Part shown: piece after piece, positions 60,410 through 64,000 of the stretch
Numbering within the stretch: the stretch's first letter is position 1
Layout: each line of letters begins with the position of its first letter
From: Pyxidicoccus caerfyrddinensis
GTDB taxonomy: Bacteria; Myxococcota; Myxococcia; Myxococcales; Myxococcaceae
Reading direction: 5' to 3'
Assembly: GCF_010894405.1 (NCBI RefSeq)
Contig: NZ_JAAIYA010000006.1
Span: 124,001-188,000 of the forward strand
Length of the DNA stretch: 64,000 nucleotides
Made by a program: the position numbers and the translations under genes
The notes under the pieces: model-generated
The model's input: the letters and a program-made list of their open reading frames with translations, nothing else
Database searches by the model: none
Told to the model about the DNA's origin: nothing

Positions 60410-61422
60410 GTGGCGCGCTCCCTCGCCCGCGCCCCTTGCACCAGGCACGCCGCCAGGGCGCCCGTCATGTCCAGCTCCGGCACCAGCTCCTCGATGAACA
60501 GGAACTGCCCGCCCGGATTGTTCTCCAGGAAGACGTACTCGCCCCCCGGGGTGACGATGAGGTCGATGGCGCCGTAGTTCAGGCCGTAGCTGTGCACCAG
60601 CTCCAGGCAGCGGCGCTCGACTTCCGGCGGCAGGCGCTCGGCCGCGTAGCGGATCTCCGCCGAGAAGTCGCGGTAGTCGGTCTCGGTGCGCGGGTCCTCC
60701 TGGGAGTCGATGCGCGCGGCGAACACCCGGTCGCCGATGACGGTCACCCGCAGCTCGTGGCGCTTGGGCACGTGCTGCTGGAAGAAGCAGGGCAGCTCCA
60801 CGACTGCATCGAGCGCCGCCGCGTGCTCGTCCGTGATGCGGGTGGTGGGAAGGCTTCCAGCGCTGCGGTCCTCGAGGGCGACCTCCGAGGCGGCCAGTGT
60901 GGGCGAGGAGAGCGCCTTGAAGATGATGTCTCCGTCCAGCTTCGCGCGGAAGGCGTCGACGTCGCCGCGGCGGTTGGTGACCAGGGACGGCGGCACGCAG
61001 AAGCCCAGGCGGGCGGCGCGCAGCAGTTGCTCTCCCTTCCAGCTTGCCCCGCGCAGGGCGACCGGGTGGCTCATCCAGTAGCAGTCGAGGGAGTAGAGCA
61101 TGCTGAACAGCATGTGCTCCATCTCGCCCTCGGCGTAGGCCTGCTCCTGCGGCGAGAGGTCCGCCGAGAGGAAGCTGAAGCTCGCCTTCTTGCGCATCCA
61201 GACGGCGCCGATGTCGGAGACAGACAGGGCCTCGCCGGTGGGGAGGTGGGTGAGCTCACCCTCCCAGCGCCCGCGGGCGAACTCCAGCGTCAGGGCGAAG
61301 TGCTTGGGAAATTCGTCGAGATTCAGCCGGAAGGGATTGCCGCCAGCGGTCGCGATCTTCGTCGAGACGATGTCGGCATGCAGGTCGGCCCGTTTCGTGA
61401 CGATCAGAACGCGTTTGGGCAT
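60406..61422 (-). CDS. MvdC/MvdD-like ATP-grasp ligase (graspetide synthetase)
   Basis: 338 residues. It follows the microviridin-ligase plan: MPKRVLIVTKRADLHADIVS, VWMRKKASFSF, YWMSHPVALRGASWKGEQLL, ARLGFCVPPSLVTN, FKALSSPT, FFQQHVPKRHELRVTVIGDR, FAARIDSQ, YGLNYGAIDLIVTPGGEYVF, ENNPGGQFLFIEE. The Glu/Asn metal ligands of the last motif are present (LENNPGGQ). These enzymes activate Asp/Glu side chains with ATP and join them to Ser, Thr or Lys of a precursor peptide. A 58-residue precursor gene lies 119 bp upstream on the same strand. First enzyme gene of the operon. Confidence 0.88.
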   Translation of the reverse strand: MPKRVLIVTKRADLHADIVSTKIATAGGNPFRLNLDEFPKHFALTLEFARGRWEGELTHLPTGEALSVSDIGAVWMRKKASFSFLSADLSPQEQAYAEGEMEHMLFSMLYSLDCYWMSHPVALRGASWKGEQLLRAARLGFCVPPSLVTNRRGDVDAFRAKLDGDIIFKALSSPTLAASEVALEDRSAGSLPTTRITDEHAAALDAVVELPCFFQQHVPKRHELRVTVIGDRVFAARIDSQEDPRTETDYRDFSAEIRYAAERLPPEVERRCLELVHSYGLNYGAIDLIVTPGGEYVFLENNPGGQFLFIEELVPELDMTGALAACLVQGARARERAT

Positions 61423-61496
61423 TCGGTGGGGCAGGTCATCCGTCAGGGGAGGGGTGGCGTGTTCGAGTCCGGCTCAGGGCTGCCATGAGCGACATC

Positions 61497-61529
61497 GCCA
61501 CGGCCCCCGAGAGACTCGGAGGCCGTGGC
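61497..61529 (-). terminator. Hairpin between precursor and ligase genes (attenuator)
   Basis: Outer arms GCCACGGCC and GGCCGTGGC (9 bp), one C/A mismatch, inner arms CCGAG and CTCGG (5 bp), loop AGA. It begins 13 bp after the precursor stop and lies before the ligase. RiPP operons often have such a leaky terminator so the precursor is made in excess over the enzymes. No T-run follows. Confidence 0.6.
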
Positions 61530-61541
61530 AAAGGGCGTCGG

Positions 61542-61718
61542 CTAGCACCAATAGCCTTGGTCGGCGCCCCACCAATCGTCGTCCACACGGGCGTCGGGGC
61601 CCGAGCACCCGGCCACCGAGACCCCCTCGCGGGCCTTCCACTTAGTGGTCTTTGCCTCCTCCTTCTTCTCCTTCTTCTCGGCCAGCTTGAAAGCAAAGAC
61701 CTTCTTGTCGCTGTTCAT
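61542..61718 (-). CDS. Graspetide-type RiPP precursor peptide
   Basis: 58 residues, ATG 61718 with GAGGA 7 bases upstream. The leader (about 1-30) is very Lys/Glu-rich: MNSDKKVFAFKLAEKKEKKE, then EAKTTKWKAREG. The core is VSVAGCSGPDARVDDDWWGA then DQGYWC. It offers Asp acceptors (PD, DDD, AD) and Ser/Thr/Lys donors for omega-ester or amide rings, plus two Cys (38 and 58) that could form a disulphide closing the C-terminus. I see neither the PFFxRFLE leader motif of microviridins nor the TTxxxxEE core of plesiocins. Coding status rests on placement, ribosome site and composition. Confidence 0.75.
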   Translation of the reverse strand: MNSDKKVFAFKLAEKKEKKEEAKTTKWKAREGVSVAGCSGPDARVDDDWWGADQGYWC

Positions 61719-62047
61719 GACCGGATCCTCTTGAGCCGAAATGGCGCGGCGCGGCAGCCAGCACGTCGCGGCGTTGTGTGGCAACGCTGCTGCAAACGCT
61801 GGCATTGGTCATGAACAAAATCAAGCTGGCATGAGCTTGCCTCCAGTTTGGGAGGCATTCTCGTTACAGAGCTCGGAGCAAGTCTCATACGCCAGCCAAC
61901 GCCTTCATGGCTTCTCCTTTGGAGGTGCTTCCCGAGCCTGTCGTGGACTGCTTGTGAATATCGCGGCGGTCGACCCCGCGGGGAGCGCCGACACGCCGGA
62001 GTACGAGTGGAACGTGTTTGTGTTCCCTGGGCCCTACCCGAGCGGCG
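61719..62047. other. Upstream region of the RiPP operon
   Basis: Divergent control region between the precursor and the right duplicate. Lower GC than its surroundings near 61790-61860 and 61890-61960, as expected for promoters. I see no clear -35/-10 pair or operator. A plus-strand frame runs through it into the duplicate but has no motif. Confidence 0.4.
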
Positions 62048-63030
62048 GCGGGTCTGGCTATAGTTGGCGCATGAACCGTGCGTCCTGGGACGCGGAGCTT
62101 CCAGGTCGCGCGCCAGAGCGGTCGTCTTGCTCGTCCGACATCCCGCCGGTCCCGGGGCGCAGCAAGCAGGAGATTGAGCGTGACGAAGAAAGCACTCTTG
62201 TTGGCGGCGGTCCTGGCCGCGGGTTGCGGCGGTGAGGCCAAGAAGGCAATCGAGCAGCGACGCATGGCCGTGGCCCAAAAGCTCGCCAAGGTGACGTCGA
62301 TCGCGGACCAGGCTCGGGCGCTGCCGCCGGTGAATGAGGGCTCGCTCACGCTCGGCGCGGCGCCCCTCGTCATGGCCTTCCTCACGACCACGCCGCTGCG
62401 CACCGGCACCGTGGTCTATGCCGAGGACCTCGACGACCTCTCGGTTTTCAAGGACGAGCCTCCGCACTACACGATGCGCGTAAGGCAGGCCGAGCTGGTT
62501 CAGTCCTGCGGCCAGCTGCTCGACAAGGGCACCTACGGCCTGCAGACCGCCGCCAACGTGCACGCCAACGTCGCCATCGAGTACCTCGATGCCTGCGCCA
62601 ACCTCGCCTACGTCTTCGTGCTGCGCACCCGCGAGGTGAAGGGGCGCTCCTTCGAGGGCGACGTCGTCGCCTTCGACCTTGCCGACGGAAAGCCCATCGG
62701 TGGCTTCCCCATCTCGTTCACCAGCGAAGGCCGCCGCGACCAGGTGCGCAACACCACGACGAGCGTGAGCACGCAACGGGTGGGCGGCCGCAACCGCACC
62801 ACGGTCACGAAGACGACCACGACCTCCACGGTGGACGCCGATCGCGATCAGCTGCGCAGCGACCTCGATGGCGAGATCGAGGCCGCTATCGTGAAGCTCG
62901 CTCCGGCGGGAAAGTGGCTCGACTGAACCAAGGTGGCCCGTGGACTGGTAGCGGGCCTGGAGCGTGATGGTGAAGCCGAGGCGGTGGGGGAGTTGAAGCC
63001 TCGTGCCGTCGGCGCAGGTTGGGTGGATTC
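62048..63030 (+). repeat. Right, intact copy of the island duplication
   Basis: 983 bp matching 53328-53792 in the same orientation, apart from the 518 bp missing there and a few single-base changes. It covers the lipoprotein gene, its upstream 130 bp and about 100 bp downstream. Confidence 0.8.
62180..62926 (+). CDS. Lipoprotein of the island (intact copy)
   Basis: 248 residues from a GTG with AGGAG 7 bases before it. Signal peptide TKKALLLAAVLAAGC, lipobox AAGC. Mature protein: a helix (KAIEQRRMAVAQKLAKVTSI), a middle domain with paired Cys (VQSCGQLL, LDACANLAYVF), YVFVLRTREVKGRSFEGDVV, and a Thr-rich stretch (RNRTTVTKTTTTSTVDADRD) before a terminal helix. No domain known to me. It resembles small myxobacterial surface lipoproteins; whether it belongs to the island cargo or to its mobility is unclear. 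Confidence 0.75.
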   Translation: MTKKALLLAAVLAAGCGGEAKKAIEQRRMAVAQKLAKVTSIADQARALPPVNEGSLTLGAAPLVMAFLTTTPLRTGTVVYAEDLDDLSVFKDEPPHYTMRVRQAELVQSCGQLLDKGTYGLQTAANVHANVAIEYLDACANLAYVFVLRTREVKGRSFEGDVVAFDLADGKPIGGFPISFTSEGRRDQVRNTTTSVSTQRVGGRNRTTVTKTTTTSTVDADRDQLRSDLDGEIEAAIVKLAPAGKWLD

Positions 63031-63035
63031 CCCCC

Positions 63036-63449
63036 GTGGCCAAGGGCACGCTTTCAGGGGCGCAGAGGAAGCGAGAACAACAACAAGCACTCCAGCGTCG
63101 TCACCAAGCGGCCTGGCACGACCTGCGGCACACCTACGGCAGCCACCTCGCCATGAGGGGCGTCCCGCTCAAGGTCATCCAGGAGCTGATGGGCCACGCC
63201 ACCATCGAAATGACCATGCGTTACGCCCACCTCGCGCCGGAGGCCCGGGAGAGCGCGGTGCAGCAGCTCGACCGGCCGGAGCATCAGGGTCGGGTCATGA
63301 TTGGAGCATCTCTGATGCATCATTTCGGGGGGGAGAGGTGGCGCCGGAGAAGACGGGGCCACCGTGGACACCGGGCAGGCTTTCGAGCCTGGGACTTCAC
63401 TGAGTCTCCCCGGACACCGAAGTGCCGCATATCCTGCCGGCCATGCTGA
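63036..63449 (+). pseudogene. Tyrosine recombinase (integrase) C-terminal remnant
   Basis: The frame gives AAWHDLRHTYGSHLAMRGVP, then LKVIQELMGHATIEMTMRYA and HLAPEARESAVQQLDRPEHQ. These are the box II residues of tyrosine recombinases: HxLRHT with His and Arg, GHA with the second His, and the catalytic Tyr in MRYAH. The N-terminal arm- and core-binding domains and the first catalytic Arg are absent; the preceding frame comes from the duplication. The remnant marks the right end of the island and holds the right 39-bp repeat. Confidence 0.8.
63272..63310. repeat. Right copy of the 39-bp island-end repeat
   Basis: Lies in the 3' end of the recombinase remnant (DRPEHQGRVMIGAS). Same orientation as the left copy at 52933-52971, 37 of 39 identical. 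Together they frame about 10.4 kb. Confidence 0.7.
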
Positions 63450-64000
63450 CCGGACGTCCCCCCGCTGCTTCCTACGTACTCATCGACGCCGAGAACATCG
63501 ACTGGGCCGTGTCCAACGTGGTGGGCCGCAAGCCCGAGCCCCAGGACCGCGTGCAGTTCGACCGGCTGGTGTCCTTCTGTGAAACCAACTTCCCGGCGCC
63601 GGTGCGCTGCGTGGTGGTGCTCAACGCGCGCGGCGAGCAACTGCCGGATGTGATGATTGGCTTCGTGCGGGCGCTGAAGTCCGCCGGGTGCGAGGTGGCG
63701 CTGCTGTACGGGCGGCCGGACCAGAAGGTGGTGGACCTGGGCATCCTCAAGCTGCTGGAGAACATCCGCACGCAGCGGCCGGGCGCGGCGGTGGTGCTCG
63801 CCAGCCATGATGGGGCGGACTTCGCGGAGGCCCTCAAGCCGATGCTGGCGGAGAAGCGACAGGTGGCGGTGCTGGGCCTGCGCGAGTACGTGAGCCAGAA
63901 GTTCCGGGAGCTCGTCCCCTCCGGGTTGAAGATCCTGGACCTGGAGATGAACGCCCGCGTGTTCCAGCGGCCCCTGCCGCGCATGCTCCCCGTCAACGTG
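63443..64000 (+). CDS. NYN-domain protein (partial, runs off the window)
   Basis: 186 residues are visible from ATG 63443 and the frame is open to the last base. Starts MLTGRPPAASYVLIDAENID, the first NYN/PIN Asp motif (D-x-x-N), followed by VVVLNARGEQLPDVMIGFVR, EVALLYGRPDQKVVDLGILK, AAVVLASHDGADFAEALKPM with the acidic HDGADF motif, and VAVLGLREYVSQKFRELVP. NYN domains are PIN-like RNA nucleases. Known relatives include LabA and limkain-type proteins. It lies just outside the right end of the island. Confidence 0.85.
   Translation, partial: MLTGRPPAASYVLIDAENIDWAVSNVVGRKPEPQDRVQFDRLVSFCETNFPAPVRCVVVLNARGEQLPDVMIGFVRALKSAGCEVALLYGRPDQKVVDLGILKLLENIRTQRPGAAVVLASHDGADFAEALKPMLAEKRQVAVLGLREYVSQKFRELVPSGLKILDLEMNARVFQRPLPRMLPVNV

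Noticed and set aside
61741-62235. Plus-strand frame before the right duplicate
   Set aside because: No motif or ribosome site, and it runs out of frame through the start of the lipoprotein gene; kept only as a note on the control region.

Overview
The window is high-GC DNA from a myxobacterium, most likely a Myxococcaceae member (Myxococcus, Corallococcus or Pyxidicoccus type). The evidence is family content: SitA/SitI-type outer-membrane-exchange toxin and immunity pairs, an ELWxxDGT-repeat lipoprotein with a MYXO-CTERM-like tail, an Oar-like TonB-dependent receptor paired with a lipoprotein, a MglA-like GTPase next to a sensor kinase, two PilT-like ATPases, and many lipoproteins. GTG and TTG starts with good ribosome binding sites are frequent. 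No species call is possible from sequence reading alone.

Layout. 0-3.2 kb: 3' end of a DinG-type helicase, a Cys-rich lipoprotein with a small partner, and a TetR/hydrolase pair with a visible operator. 3.3-10.2 kb: a 12-repeat CARDB lipoprotein and a TonB-dependent receptor. 10.3-15.2 kb: a compact three-gene operon (RelA/SpoT-like nucleotidyltransferase, AAA-type ATPase, STAND-like ATPase with winged helix and helical repeats) next to a truncated LysR gene; it looks like an acquired conflict or defence module. 15.8-23.7 kb: methionine aminopeptidase, DUF2231 membrane protein, a MacB/FtsX-like permease behind a sigma-54-type promoter, and a secreted metalloprotease operon. 23.7-34 kb: a four-gene cluster (alpha/beta hydrolase, acetoacetate-decarboxylase-like protein, patatin-like phospholipase, cholesterol-oxidase-like GMC oxidoreductase), then an Oar-like receptor and its lipoprotein. 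34-43.7 kb: J-domain protein, a SitI6/SitA6 pair, response regulator, LCAT-like lipase, RecX, SDR, VOC protein, and a second Sit-type toxin (AHH nuclease) with an Imm11-type immunity protein. 43.7-52.9 kb: two PilT-like ATPases, a GNAT acetyltransferase, a MglA-like GTPase overlapping a PocR-domain histidine kinase, and the ELWxxDGT lipoprotein.

52.93-63.31 kb is a mosaic island. A 39-bp direct repeat, derived from the 3' end of a tyrosine recombinase gene, lies at both ends, and inside them sit two copies of a lipoprotein gene (the left one has a 518-bp deletion). The cargo is an ankyrin/GNAT-like protein translationally coupled to a putative 2-oxoglutarate oxygenase, an IS91-type transposase remnant, a tRNA 3'-end-like fragment with terminator, and a four-gene RiPP cluster of graspetide type: 58-aa precursor, MvdC/MvdD-like ATP-grasp ligase, ClpP/crotonase-fold serine-protease-like protein, and a MauE-thioredoxin membrane protein. 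The window ends inside a NYN-domain gene.

The two most interesting systems are the RelA/SpoT-dual ATPase operon and the graspetide cluster, whose precursor core (two Cys, an Asp-rich DDDWWGAD stretch, C-terminal YWC) does not match the graspetide cores I know. Functions are inferred from motifs read by eye; no database search was run.
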